From: Pseudomonadota bacterium
Lineage (GTDB): Bacteria; Pseudomonadota; Alphaproteobacteria; Caulobacterales; Caulobacteraceae
Direction: 5' to 3'
Assembly (NCBI GenBank): GCA_023451375.1
Contig: JAEXZS010000015.1
Location: 10,554 to 74,553, forward strand
Length of the DNA: 64,000 nucleotides
Shown here: positions 8,590 through 17,505 of the stretch, in pieces
Layout of the letters: each line of letters opens with the position of its first letter
Numbering within the stretch: the stretch's first letter is position 1
Position numbers and translations under genes: made by a program
The notes under the pieces: model-generated
Database searches by the model: none
What the model saw: only the letters and a program-made list of their open reading frames with translations
Told to the model about the DNA's origin: nothing

Positions 8590-9893
8590 GCGCGCCCTCG
8601 AAACCGGACAAGGCCGTCGCCCGCATTCCGGTCGGCGTCTGGACGGAATGGCCGGTCGGCGCACGGTGGGCCAACGAGGGGATGACCCGGCTTCTCGGCT
8701 TCATGATTGAGGGGGTGGCCAGCGGGAGGACTTATGTCTTCCACATTGTGCTGCCCGACGGCGTCCGCGCCGAAGCCCGCAAAGATCTGGCCGCGCTACA
8801 GGCCGTTGAGGGCGTGGACTATGTACTGCATTCTCCCCCGCCAGAGATGAAGCTCGCTGCGGACGATTTCGAGGGTCAGGCCAAGTTCGCCAATGCGGTC
8901 GTGAAGGTGAACGGCTGGATCGTGCTATTCCCCTATTTCCGGCACGCCCTGCTTCTTGACGCGCCGGTCGCTACCATCTTTCCAGACGGCATACCGGTGG
9001 CCTTCCCTGTTCCTGATCCCGGGGCATGGGGCCCCAACGGCTATCACCTGAGGTGGCGTCAACAGGTCCAAGCCCTACTCGACGGCTCGGATCGGGTCGT
9101 GACCTTCTCGAACCACGTCGCGGACGATCAGGCCGGGCTTCTGTTTGGCGTGCCAAGAGATAAAATTCACGTCGTGCCGCACGCGCCGCCCAATCTGTCG
9201 CATCTGGCGCCCTATGCCAAAAAGGGCGCGACGGAGAAGAGCCGATCGACCGCCGCCGATCTTCTGAGGAGTCACGCCCGCGAGCGCGGCTGGTCTCAGC
9301 TGGCGGACTTTCCTTTCGAGGAAGTCGATTATGTCGCCGTCTCAACCCAGGACCGCGTGACCAAGAATATCCGGCTTGTAGCGGAAGCGGTACGGGCGCT
9401 CGTGCGTGACGAGCGGCGCAGCCTGAAGCTGTTTATGACGGCCCCACTGCATTTCGGCGCCACCTGGACACCGCTGCCCAACCAACTGGAATACGACCAG
9501 ATGGCGGGCGACGTCGTATCCATGACCGACCTGCCTCGCGACGTTCACGCCGCCTTCTACCACTGCGCGGCGGTTACGGTGCACCCGTCCATCTTCGAAG
9601 GCGGACTGGGGCCTTTCCCCTTTTATGAGGCCGTGAGCGTAGAAACGCCATGTCTCATGGCGGACGGACCGCACCTGCGCGAACTCGTCGTCGAGGAGCC
9701 GAGTTTGGCAGCGTTCGTCTTCGATCCGAACGACAGTCGCAAACTGCGCGATCTGATTCTTTCGACTCTGCAAGATCGCGATACAGTGCTCGACGTCCAG
9801 AAGGCCTGTCTGGACCGCATCGCGGCCTACGGATGGAATCAGGTGGCGGCGGCATATTCCGAAGCAGCGATTTCAGGGAAGATCGCGACATGA
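8586..9893 (+). CDS. Glycosyltransferase, GT4-like, tandem paralogue B
   Basis: A 435-residue paralogue of the preceding gene, evidently by tandem duplication. Shared blocks include VGVWTEWPVGARWANEG, VVPHAPPN, STQDRVTKNIRLVAEAVR, LKLFMTAPLHFGATW and HPSIFEGGLGPFPFYEAVS. The last block is the C-terminal donor-site region of GT4 enzymes. The pair differ mostly in the N-terminal acceptor-binding half, as expected if they add sugars to different acceptors or different linkages. ATGA overlaps couple it to the genes on both sides. It probably acts on lipid-linked or nucleotide-sugar intermediates at the inner-membrane face. Donor and acceptor are not predictable here. Confidence 0.75.
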   Translation: MSAPSKPDKAVARIPVGVWTEWPVGARWANEGMTRLLGFMIEGVASGRTYVFHIVLPDGVRAEARKDLAALQAVEGVDYVLHSPPPEMKLAADDFEGQAKFANAVVKVNGWIVLFPYFRHALLLDAPVATIFPDGIPVAFPVPDPGAWGPNGYHLRWRQQVQALLDGSDRVVTFSNHVADDQAGLLFGVPRDKIHVVPHAPPNLSHLAPYAKKGATEKSRSTAADLLRSHARERGWSQLADFPFEEVDYVAVSTQDRVTKNIRLVAEAVRALVRDERRSLKLFMTAPLHFGATWTPLPNQLEYDQMAGDVVSMTDLPRDVHAAFYHCAAVTVHPSIFEGGLGPFPFYEAVSVETPCLMADGPHLRELVVEEPSLAAFVFDPNDSRKLRDLILSTLQDRDTVLDVQKACLDRIAAYGWNQVAAAYSEAAISGKIAT

Positions 9894-10795
9894 CGACAGA
9901 CGGCGCGTCCTTGGAAGCTCGGCTTGTTCTGATCGAAGGCCGTCTAGCCAATCTGCAGGATATGGTGTTGGCGGGCCTTCAGCGCCAGATCGTGCCGTTG
10001 GACGACGATTTCGTCGCAATCCGTCGTTCGAACGGGTGGGCCGTGGCAGGCGCCGAGGAGTTCCGCTCCATTCTACACTTGGCGGATGGCGTCAGCGGCC
10101 ACGAACCCGGCGTTCAGACGCTTTTGAAGCGCGCAGTGAAGCCAGGCGATGTGGTAGTCGATGTGGGGGCTCATATCGGCCTGATCGGCGTGGAGCTGGC
10201 CCGCCATGTCGGTGCGATGGGCCATGTCATTCTTGTCGAGCCCAACCCCCGGTCGGCGGAGGCTGCACGCCGGACGCTGCTGACGAACGGTTTCAGCGAT
10301 CGCTTCAGCCTTCATGTAGTAGCGGGAGGCGCAAAAGCGGGGCGCGCCCATTATTTCTTCGGCTCCAACAGCATGCTCGGCAGCTTGGCCGCACAGGAGG
10401 GCCCTCAACTTGGCAAGATGGATGTTCCTGTTTCGTCTCTAGACGACATCGTCACGCCGGGGCAGCTCGTGTCCTTGGTTAAGATCGACGCCGAAGGCTG
10501 GGAAAACGAGGTCGCCAAGGGGATGGCGCGAGTTTGCGGCGAGTCTCCCGACATCTTGGTGGTCGCCGAGTTCGCCGCGTGCCATCTGGCGCGAACCGGC
10601 GTGTCATCGCAGGACTGGTTCGGAGATTTCGCTCTTCACGGGCTGTCGGACATCGCCTTGATCGACGAGCGCACGGGCGCCTTGTCGGGATGCGACATCG
10701 ACACTCTGTTGGAGATGGAAACGGCGAACATTCTTCTCGCTCGGCCCGGAAGTCTTGCAAAAGCAGAGCTTTCCAAGGCACCCGGTGAAGCGTAA
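9890..10795 (+). CDS. FkbM-family methyltransferase
   Basis: This is an S-adenosylmethionine-dependent O-methyltransferase of 301 residues. The FkbM domain begins near residue 75 with GDVVVDVGAHIGLIGVELAR (SAM-binding loop), then VILVEPNPRSAEAARR (acidic residue for the ribose). Further on is VSLVKIDAEGWENEVAKGM, the FkbM signature containing the KIDxEG motif. The first 35 residues form a short coiled-coil-like stretch (LEARLVLIEGRLANLQDM). The start is the ATG at 9890 in an ATGA overlap with the upstream gene; the frame stays open further upstream, but that part runs inside the glycosyltransferase gene. In polysaccharide loci FkbM enzymes usually methylate a sugar, often a chain-terminating one; which sugar is unknown. 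Confidence 0.87.
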   Translation: MTTDGASLEARLVLIEGRLANLQDMVLAGLQRQIVPLDDDFVAIRRSNGWAVAGAEEFRSILHLADGVSGHEPGVQTLLKRAVKPGDVVVDVGAHIGLIGVELARHVGAMGHVILVEPNPRSAEAARRTLLTNGFSDRFSLHVVAGGAKAGRAHYFFGSNSMLGSLAAQEGPQLGKMDVPVSSLDDIVTPGQLVSLVKIDAEGWENEVAKGMARVCGESPDILVVAEFAACHLARTGVSSQDWFGDFALHGLSDIALIDERTGALSGCDIDTLLEMETANILLARPGSLAKAELSKAPGEA

Positions 10796-10817
10796 TAGCC
10801 GCCTTTAAGTCTGCGGG

Positions 10818-12263
10818 ATGGATATGGTCGATACAAACTCTGCCGCTGGCGTAAACCCTGTGGATACGATGCGTCGCGTGGCGGGGTCTCGAGCCGGGTC
10901 ATCCCTCGCCCTGGGTGAGATCGGCCAGCGCGTGACGCTTCTTGAACAACGTCTGCATACGCTTGAGGAGTTGGCGGTCAAAGCCGAGACCCGTCAGGCC
11001 GAAACACATGAGCATCTTGAAGCTTTGACCGCTGCTGTAAGCGATAATGCCGATGTATCCAGAGAAGCTCTGGTGCGCCTAGCGACCAAGAGCGCCCATG
11101 ATATTGGGACGTTAAGCAAGGCCATCGAGGCATTGGGGAGGCGGCAAGATAAGGCCCATACCGGCCTGATACAAGCTCTTGATGCGGTCGCGGTTGAAAT
11201 GACCGAACTGCGCCGAGTGCGAAGCGCCCTTCATGACGAACAGCGAAAAACACGAACCGCGCAACGGCGACGTCTTGAGGATATCGCTCGCATTCAAGCC
11301 CTCAGCGCGGAACGCGACGCGCTGGAAGTCGAACTTCAAGCGGCAGCCGCGCGTCACAGGCGGGCGCTGAGGGGCGTTCCGTCTGAAGCGAGATCATCTC
11401 CCCCCGCCCAGATTACTGCCCTCACTGCTCCGGTCGGGACGAGCGTTGAATCGGCAAACGCCCCCCCTGCGGCAGTTGCCATAGCAAGCGTGTCGCAGTC
11501 CAAGTCGGACGCTTCCGCTCTGCTGGCCGCGGCGCGAAAGGCGAAATCGGCCCGCGACTGGTCGCGCGCGCGCGACGCCTACGCAGCCTATGTCGCCGTA
11601 AAGCCGCGCAAGGCTTCGGCTTGGAAGCAATACGGCCATATGCTCAAGGAGAACGGCGAGTTCGAGGAGGCCAAAGCCGCCTATTTCAAGTCCCTCTCCC
11701 TGACGCCGTCGGATGTCGATACCTGCCTGCATCTCGGTCATCTTTTAAAGAATACAGGCGACCGCGATCTTGCCGCCGAGATTTTCGGCGCCGCATTGAC
11801 GATGGATCCCACTTTTGGCCCGGCCGAGGACGGTCTCGGCGATCTCGGCCTTGCAATACCGGAAGCGCGTCCGGAGCGCCCGAAGCCGGGCAAGGCGGGT
11901 ACGAAATTGGCGCGCTGGTTCTACGGTAAACGGCTGCGTTCGGCGCAGTCCGCCTTCTCTGCGCATAAATGGCGCGTGGCCGAAGGGCGCTATCGGGCTC
12001 TGCTTCAGGAGCGTCCTTGCGATACGCGTTTGATGATCCAGATCGGCCATACCCTGAAGGAGCAAGGCAAGATCGATGCGGCTTCGCAGATGTATCGGCG
12101 GGCTGCAGATCAGGAACCGTTGAACAGCGACGCCTATCTGCACCTCGGTCACGCCACCAAGCTTGCGGGCGACCTCAGCGGCGCTCGTGCCTACTACCAG
12201 CAAGCACTACGCTACTGGCCCCAGAACCCTGACGCCCTGTTTGAGTTGCGAGACGCCTCTTGA
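10818..12263 (+). CDS. Coiled-coil and TPR-repeat protein
   Basis: A 481-residue protein in two parts. Residues about 35-180 are heptad-rich coiled coil (LEQRLHTLEELAVKAE and RRLEDIARIQALSAER). After an Ala/Pro-rich linker, residues about 235-475 hold tetratricopeptide repeats in two blocks separated by a Pro/Lys-rich segment; recurring elements are AWKQYGHMLKENGEFEEAKAA, YLHLGHATKLAGDLSGARAYY and similar. There is no signal peptide. It sits between the methyltransferase and the ABC permease and overlaps the permease start by 4 bp, so it probably works with the exporter. A role as chain-length ruler or scaffold is a guess; a coiled coil of this kind performs that job in O9a WbdD, but no homology to WbdD is claimed. 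Confidence 0.75.
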   Translation: MDMVDTNSAAGVNPVDTMRRVAGSRAGSSLALGEIGQRVTLLEQRLHTLEELAVKAETRQAETHEHLEALTAAVSDNADVSREALVRLATKSAHDIGTLSKAIEALGRRQDKAHTGLIQALDAVAVEMTELRRVRSALHDEQRKTRTAQRRRLEDIARIQALSAERDALEVELQAAAARHRRALRGVPSEARSSPPAQITALTAPVGTSVESANAPPAAVAIASVSQSKSDASALLAAARKAKSARDWSRARDAYAAYVAVKPRKASAWKQYGHMLKENGEFEEAKAAYFKSLSLTPSDVDTCLHLGHLLKNTGDRDLAAEIFGAALTMDPTFGPAEDGLGDLGLAIPEARPERPKPGKAGTKLARWFYGKRLRSAQSAFSAHKWRVAEGRYRALLQERPCDTRLMIQIGHTLKEQGKIDAASQMYRRAADQEPLNSDAYLHLGHATKLAGDLSGARAYYQQALRYWPQNPDALFELRDAS

Positions 12264-13042
12264 TCGCAACGGATAACTCCTTCGAGTCGCACATCCGCAT
12301 CATCGGCGCCTTGATGATGCGCGAGACCGTCACACGTTACGGTCGTCAGGGGTTGGGAGCATTGTGGTTGATAGGCGAACCGCTGCTGTTCTGCTTTGGC
12401 GTGATCATCATGTGGTCACTGATCAAGCCTGCCTACGAGCACGGCGTGCGGATCGCTCCATTCATCATGACCGGTTACATGTGTCTGCTGCTACTGCGGC
12501 ATCTGGTGGGCGCAAACATGAATGCGCTTCAGGCGAACGGCGGTCTGCTCTATCACCGCCCAGTCAAGGTGATGCATCTGTATCTGTCTAGGTGTGGGCT
12601 GGAGATCGCCGGCAACACCATGGCATTCTTTGTTGTCTACCTCGCGATGCTAGCGATCCGGCAGGTCAATCTCCCACACGACTTGCTTCTCTTCTATTGC
12701 GGCTGGTTCCTGCTAGCCTTCATGGGGTGCGGGATCAGTTTTGTCTTTGCCGGCTTAGCGCTGCGTTACGAGTTGTTCGAGCGTGTCTCGCCGGTGCTTC
12801 AATATGCGATGATCCCGCTTTCGGGCGTTTTCACCATGATGGCCTGGCTACCCCAGAATTATCGCGACCTCTTGTTGAAGGTGCCGATCCCACACACGGT
12901 AGAGATGGTCCGTGCCGGTATGTTCGGAGAGTTCACGCCGACCTATTACGACGCGGGCTACGCCTTCGCCTGGGCGGTCGGCCTGAATTTTGTCGGTCTG
13001 GTGCTTTTGGCGCGCGCCAAACATCATCTGGAAATGGAATAA
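12260..13042 (+). CDS. kpsM: Polysaccharide ABC exporter, permease subunit (KpsM/Wzm type)
   Basis: An ABC-2 family inner-membrane permease of 260 residues with about six hydrophobic segments (for example LGALWLIGEPLLFCFGVIIMW, MAFFVVYLAMLAI, LLAFMGCGISFVFAGLAL). It has the N-terminal RETVTRYGRQGLGALW region typical of KpsM/Wzm proteins. With the ATP-binding protein encoded at 14237 it should flip the finished glycan across the inner membrane. It starts with TTG overlapping the previous TGA by 4 bp; no ATG is available near the conserved start. The neighbouring PCP-3 protein (KpsE-like) favours a capsule-type exporter over a plain O-antigen Wzm/Wzt pair. Confidence 0.88.
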   Translation: MIATDNSFESHIRIIGALMMRETVTRYGRQGLGALWLIGEPLLFCFGVIIMWSLIKPAYEHGVRIAPFIMTGYMCLLLLRHLVGANMNALQANGGLLYHRPVKVMHLYLSRCGLEIAGNTMAFFVVYLAMLAIRQVNLPHDLLLFYCGWFLLAFMGCGISFVFAGLALRYELFERVSPVLQYAMIPLSGVFTMMAWLPQNYRDLLLKVPIPHTVEMVRAGMFGEFTPTYYDAGYAFAWAVGLNFVGLVLLARAKHHLEME

Positions 13043-13070
13043 GGCGGCGCGACTGTTTCTGGAAATCGAG

Positions 13071-14240
13071 ATGAACAAGCCAATCCTGAACTACCGTGGC
13101 GTCGGCGACTATGCCGAGAAGGCCGACACGACGCCGGCCTGGCGGCGCTATATGAAGAAGATTCCAATTTCCTTCCTTGTCGTGGTGGTCGCCCCCACGG
13201 TGTTGGTGGCTATCTACTATCTGCTAATCGCCTCGCCCCAGTACACGTCGGAAGCGCGTTTCGTGGTGCGGTCTAAGGCGCAGGAGCAGCCGTCCAGCCT
13301 GGGCGTGGCTCTCCAGGGCGTGGGCTTGTCCACGAACCAGACGGACGCCTATGCGGTCCACGAATACATCCGCTCGCGCAATGCGCTGGAAGATCTTCGC
13401 AGCAAGCTGGACGTGCGCGCGATTCTAGGGCGCCCTGGCGTCGATGCTTTGTCGCGTTATCCGCGCCCTTGGGAAGGTCAGTCGTTCGATAGTCTCCATG
13501 AGGGATTGGGGCGTTTCGTGACGGTAGGATATGATTCTTCCACCGGCCTTAGCACCCTGCGGGTCAGGGCCTTCCGGCCGCAGGATGCCCAAGCCTTGGC
13601 AAGCGCCCTGCTCGACGGCGGCGAGCGTCTGGTCAACCAGTTGAACGCCAGGGCCGACGAGGGCGCGATACGCGATGCTCGTCGCGACGTCGCCGATGCG
13701 GAAGCCCGCCTGACCGCCGCCCAAGTGCGTCTGACGACCTTCCGAAACCGCGAAGGCCTGCTCGATCCGGCCAAGGCGGCGGTCGAGAACATGGAGCTGA
13801 TCGGCAATCTACGCGGCACGGTCGCCAATCTGCTTGCGGAACGGTCACAACTATCGTCCGAAGCGCCTCAAAGTCCGAGGCTGGCGGCGCTAGACAGCCG
13901 TATCGCTGCATTTGAACGTCAGATCGCCGCCGAACAAGCCAAGATGGCGGGCGCTGCCGACTCGCTCGCGCCGAAGCTCGAAACCTACGAGGCCCTCGCT
14001 CTGGACCGAGAGTATGCCGACAAGGCGCTAGGTTCTGCCAGAGCGATGCTTGATCGTTCCGAATCCGATGCCCGCAGCCAACGCCTGTTTCTAGAACGTG
14101 TCGTGCGTCCTAACCTGCCGACCGATTCCTCTCAGCCAAAGCGGCTGCTGGCGATCCTGACGGTCTTCGCCAGCCTTCTGATCCTTTACGGCATGGGCGT
14201 TCTCGTGGTCGCCGGTCTCAGAGAACATAGCCAAGGATGA
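13071..14240 (+). CDS. kpsE: Capsule export inner-membrane protein, KpsE/CtrB family (PCP-3)
   Basis: A polysaccharide co-polymerase-like protein of 389 residues. One transmembrane segment lies near residues 27-48 (ISFLVVVVAPTVLVAIYYLL), followed by SPQYTSEARFVVRS, the usual family start of the periplasmic domain. A long helical and coiled-coil periplasmic part runs through about residue 340, and a second transmembrane segment near the C-terminus (LLAILTVFASLLILYGMGVL). Proteins of this class link the ABC exporter to the outer-membrane channel. The start at 13071 (MNKPILNYRG) follows a GAG; the frame stays open back into the permease gene but without a plausible start. No outer-membrane Wza/KpsD gene and no KpsC/KpsS genes occur in the window, so they would have to lie elsewhere. 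Confidence 0.85.
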   Translation: MNKPILNYRGVGDYAEKADTTPAWRRYMKKIPISFLVVVVAPTVLVAIYYLLIASPQYTSEARFVVRSKAQEQPSSLGVALQGVGLSTNQTDAYAVHEYIRSRNALEDLRSKLDVRAILGRPGVDALSRYPRPWEGQSFDSLHEGLGRFVTVGYDSSTGLSTLRVRAFRPQDAQALASALLDGGERLVNQLNARADEGAIRDARRDVADAEARLTAAQVRLTTFRNREGLLDPAKAAVENMELIGNLRGTVANLLAERSQLSSEAPQSPRLAALDSRIAAFERQIAAEQAKMAGAADSLAPKLETYEALALDREYADKALGSARAMLDRSESDARSQRLFLERVVRPNLPTDSSQPKRLLAILTVFASLLILYGMGVLVVAGLREHSQG

Positions 14241-14947
14241 CGGTGGTTGCCGTGCCAGAACCAGTGGCGACGCCCCAACAGGCGGCGCTCAGCGTGCGCG
14301 GTCTTGGCAAGGCCTTTCCAGCAAGCCGTGGCGCCGGAGAACGCTGGTTGTTTCGCGATCTCGACTTCGAACTGAAACAGGGCGACCGTCTGGCGGTTCT
14401 GGGCCGCAACGGCCAAGGCAAGTCGACCTTCATCAAGATTCTGGGCGGCGTGCTGCCATTGTCGGAAGGGCAGCTGAGGTGGAACGTGCGGCCTTCATGG
14501 CCGATCGGATTTGGTGGAGGGTTTCAGGGCAGTCTCAGCGGTTTGGACAATATTCGCTTCCTCTCGCGTGTTTACGACAGCGACTATTCTGCTGTTCTGG
14601 AGCGGGTTGAAAGCTTCGCGGAATTAGGTCTGGAGCTAAAGCAGCCGGTGAAACACTATTCATCGGGCATGCGGGCGCGTCTCGCGTTCGGCCTTTCGTT
14701 GGCGATCGACTTCGACTGTTATCTGATCGACGAGCTCATCGCGGTCGGCGATGCGCGCTTCGCCGCCAAATGCGCCGACGAGCTGTTCACCCGCCGTGCC
14801 GACCGAGCTTTCATCATGGCGTCCCATGACATGAATTCCGTCGCCAGCGTCTGCTCCAGTGCGCTGATCATCGAAAGCGGTCAGGTGAAGTTCTTCGCCG
14901 ACGTCACCGAAGCGATTGATGTTTACAGTTGGTTGAGAGCTGCTTGA
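14237..14947 (+). CDS. kpsT: Polysaccharide ABC exporter, ATP-binding subunit (KpsT type)
   Basis: The ATPase of the exporter, 236 residues. Walker A is GRNGQGKST at residues 56-64, the signature is HYSSGMRARLAFG, Walker B is CYLIDELIAVGD, and the switch His is in ASHDMNS. It stops soon after the nucleotide-binding domain. It therefore lacks the C-terminal carbohydrate-binding domain found in O-antigen Wzt proteins and matches the short KpsT type. The ATG overlaps the kpsE stop (ATGA). Its 3' end overlaps by 25 bp the 3' end of the convergent unrecognised gene. Confidence 0.92.
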   Translation: MTVVAVPEPVATPQQAALSVRGLGKAFPASRGAGERWLFRDLDFELKQGDRLAVLGRNGQGKSTFIKILGGVLPLSEGQLRWNVRPSWPIGFGGGFQGSLSGLDNIRFLSRVYDSDYSAVLERVESFAELGLELKQPVKHYSSGMRARLAFGLSLAIDFDCYLIDELIAVGDARFAAKCADELFTRRADRAFIMASHDMNSVASVCSSALIIESGQVKFFADVTEAIDVYSWLRAA

Positions 14948-15759
14948 GCGTCTGAAGTCGGCGTTCGGCCGATTGCGACCGAAATCAGCCGTATCCTGCC
15001 GGCGAAAACAGCGTGAGCCGCAGACACGCGAAACTCGGCGACGGCGGGAGAGGTCCAAACCCTGTCCACGGCGAAGTCATAACGTCCCGCGCGACCAAGC
15101 GACACTTCGTGCCGTTCATGCCCCTCCAGATCGCCCCATTCGAACGCCAGACTTTGAGCCGCTGCGACCCGATCCACTTCGAAACCGATGGACAGCCGCC
15201 ATCGGCCAGAAGGCAGCATCATATGCGGCCCCCAGGCCAGAACGTCTGGTCGGCCCGAGAGGTCGAAGGCGGGAAAGACGTGATCGACGAGCAGCCTTTT
15301 CTCATTTAACCGCAGCAGACCGAAGGGGATAAGCGTCAAAGGCTTGGAGACGTCGAATAGTGCAAGCGCTTGAACCGCCTCGCTCACCGGCCGACGCGTC
15401 GTTCTGACGCCCTGAAGAAGCGCGTCCGTGGCGGCTTTCACCGCGCCCGAAGTTTGGCCCTCGCCCAGAATATGGCAGACGCCGCCCCTCTCCGCGGATC
15501 GCGAGAACAGTCTCGATAAATCCCGCGTTTGGTTCGCACGGAACTCCGGCCGGGCTTCTGAGGTGTCGGTCAGCACAACAAGCCAGTCATCTACGTCCAT
15601 CATCAGAGCGTCATCGACTGACAGGCTGATCTGAACCGTACTTTCAGCCTTCTCCTGATAGGCGCGTGCCTTGGAAAGCCATGAGCCGGTGTCGGCACCG
15701 GGCGTGACGAGGATACCCACGCCGCGCGACGCGTCGGTCGGGAGGTAGAGAGCCGTCAT
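14923..15759 (-). CDS. Unrecognised protein of the polysaccharide locus
   Basis: 278 residues with no motif I recognise. The N-terminal part reads like a soluble alpha/beta domain (GVGILVTPGADTGSWLSKA, DDWLVVLTDTSEARPEF). The C-terminal part, from about residue 175, is rich in beta-like stretches (GRWRLSIGFEVDRV, HEVSLGRAGRYDFAVDRVW, AVFAGRIRLISVAIG), which would suit a jelly-roll or carbohydrate-binding fold. There is no signal peptide. It overlaps the upstream GT4 glycosyltransferase gene by 4 bp (same strand) and so is probably co-translated with it, which suggests a function in glycan assembly. The start is ATG at 15759. Real gene status is supported by the overlap and the absence of a better frame, not by homology. 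Confidence 0.6.
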   Translation of the reverse strand: MTALYLPTDASRGVGILVTPGADTGSWLSKARAYQEKAESTVQISLSVDDALMMDVDDWLVVLTDTSEARPEFRANQTRDLSRLFSRSAERGGVCHILGEGQTSGAVKAATDALLQGVRTTRRPVSEAVQALALFDVSKPLTLIPFGLLRLNEKRLLVDHVFPAFDLSGRPDVLAWGPHMMLPSGRWRLSIGFEVDRVAAAQSLAFEWGDLEGHERHEVSLGRAGRYDFAVDRVWTSPAVAEFRVSAAHAVFAGRIRLISVAIGRTPTSDAQAALNQL

Positions 15760-17039
15760 GAAAGTCCAAGCGTCTTGTAGGCCTGTCGCAGCCGGTCTTG
15801 ATAGGCGTCCAGAGAAAAAGCGTCGGCGCGCAGACGCCCTGCGGCTTCCAGCGCGGCGCGTCTGTCGTCGTCGCTGTCTAATTCGACGATGGCTGTCCGG
15901 ATGGACTCGATGCTTCGAGGATCCACAGTGAGCGCCGCCTCGCCCGCCATCTCCGCCGTCGCCGAGACATTGGCGGTCATGACCGCTGTTCCGGCCATCA
16001 TGGATTCAAGGATCGGCAGACCGAATCCTTCATAGAGGGATGGAAACAACGTTGCCTTCGCGCCGCGGATAAGATTTTGCAAAAGCGCGGCCGGCAAATA
16101 GTCGATGCGGCGGATGCCGCTGCTGCTTTCGGAGGCATGTAACAGTAGTGCGAGATCTTCCTGAGCCAGCCAGTCTCGGCCCGTCACGATAACCAGGGGA
16201 GTGGTTGTACGGCTATCAAGATAGGCCTGTATCAGTCGCGACACGTTTTTCTTAGGCTCCACCGCACCAAAAAAGAGGAAGTACCCCTTGAATTCGAGGC
16301 CATGAAGCGTGGCCAACTCATTCGCCAAGTCATCCGTCGACTTTTGTTCGCCCTTGGGCACCGCGACTGCCTGATAAGTAGTGATCACCTTGCGTTCGTC
16401 CGCACCGATCATGGTGACTAAGTCATTCCGCGTGGTCTCCGAGACAGTCAGCAACAGATCGGCACTTCGTACTATACGACTCATCAAGCCGTGATAGCGT
16501 TTCTTGTCGTCCAGCGTCGTGTGCGGCAGTTTCAGCGGGATTAGGTCGTGAATCGTGTAAATATTAGCCGAACTTCGGGCATACAGGGGCAGCGGCGTGG
16601 TCCAATGCATGACGTCCGGGGCGCCATAAACGCTATCCAATCTCTTGAAGCTTAAAGGCGTAAAAGTGCCATAGACATTGTGCGCGCGGTTGGCGGTCGA
16701 GAACAGATCGTGCGCCGCCCAATGGCGGTGGATTGGCAGGGCGTCGTCGCGGCCGATCACCAAACCACTCTGACGCACAGGCCCGACGACGCGGCCGAAG
16801 CGGGACAGGGCCGTCGATAGCGCTCTGGACAAGCTGGCTTTTCGGCTGGACCGACGTGCGTCCGTCAGTGCGATCTCGTTCAACAACGAATTCCCCGTGG
16901 GAGCCATTGTTGGGCCATGCAGAAGTTCAACGTCCGCGCCAATGCCAGCAAGGGCGAGAACGAGATTTCTACCGTAAGTCGCGATGCCGGATCCCTTCGC
17001 GAGCGAAAGGTTCCAGCCATCGATACAGGCTCGAGCCAT
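15756..17039 (-). CDS. Glycosyltransferase family 4 (GT-B fold)
   Basis: A complete GT4 enzyme of 427 residues. N-terminal features are DGWNLSLAKGSGIATYGRNL (acceptor-side glycine loop) and IYTIHDLIPLKLP. The C-terminal donor domain has FLFFGAVEPKKNVSRLI and SLYEGFGLPILESMMAGTAV, containing the E-x7-E motif that binds the nucleotide-sugar. This arrangement resembles mannosyltransferase-like enzymes of O-antigen loci. Donor could be GDP-mannose or GDP-N-acetylperosamine given the neighbours, but that is inference. It heads a two-gene minus-strand unit with the unrecognised 278-residue protein and lies next to the degenerate insertion sequence at 17174. Confidence 0.88.
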   Translation of the reverse strand: MARACIDGWNLSLAKGSGIATYGRNLVLALAGIGADVELLHGPTMAPTGNSLLNEIALTDARRSSRKASLSRALSTALSRFGRVVGPVRQSGLVIGRDDALPIHRHWAAHDLFSTANRAHNVYGTFTPLSFKRLDSVYGAPDVMHWTTPLPLYARSSANIYTIHDLIPLKLPHTTLDDKKRYHGLMSRIVRSADLLLTVSETTRNDLVTMIGADERKVITTYQAVAVPKGEQKSTDDLANELATLHGLEFKGYFLFFGAVEPKKNVSRLIQAYLDSRTTTPLVIVTGRDWLAQEDLALLLHASESSSGIRRIDYLPAALLQNLIRGAKATLFPSLYEGFGLPILESMMAGTAVMTANVSATAEMAGEAALTVDPRSIESIRTAIVELDSDDDRRAALEAAGRLRADAFSLDAYQDRLRQAYKTLGLS

Positions 17040-17236
17040 GCAAAATCTCCGCTGCCTCGCTGCGAAATGCCAGCGGAACGGCCCTTACATCATCCAGTCG
17101 TGATCAGCGACAGGCATCCACAAATGAGGCCCGAACGCGAGCGAGGATTGTCATACGTTGGAGAGGGGGCATCTGAGGGCGCCCCCTTCCTGATCCCCCA
17201 TTTTGAGTGAAAGTCCGTTTCATCAAGGAGACGGAC

Positions 17237-17490
17237 GTGAAGAAGGGCAAGATCAACGAGGCGCAGATCATTGGCGTGCTGCGCGAGCAGGAGGCCGGAA
17301 CCCCCACGGCGGAGGTATGTCGGCGGCATGGGACCAGCGAGCAGACCTTCTATCGGTGGAAAGCGAAGTACAGCGGCATGTCGGTGTCGGACGCCCAGAA
17401 GCTAAAGGCGCTGGAAGACGAGAACCGGCGGTGGAAGAAGCTGTTGGCGGAGTCGATGCTGGACGTTTCGGCGCTGCGAGCGGTTGACGA
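17237..17490 (+). pseudogene. IS3-family transposase OrfA, truncated
   Basis: The N-terminal part of OrfA is intact: GTG start at 17237 with AGGAG six bases upstream, then INEAQIIGVLREQEAGT, EVCRRHGTSEQTFYRWK (helix-turn-helix) and LKALEDENRRWKKLLAE (leucine-zipper part). After LDVSALR, at about 17485, homology stops. The frame runs on to 17608 through sequence that belongs to OrfB in another frame. It probably makes no functional transposase. Confidence 0.8.
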
Positions 17491-17505
17491 GGAGGTCTTC
17501 GCCAT

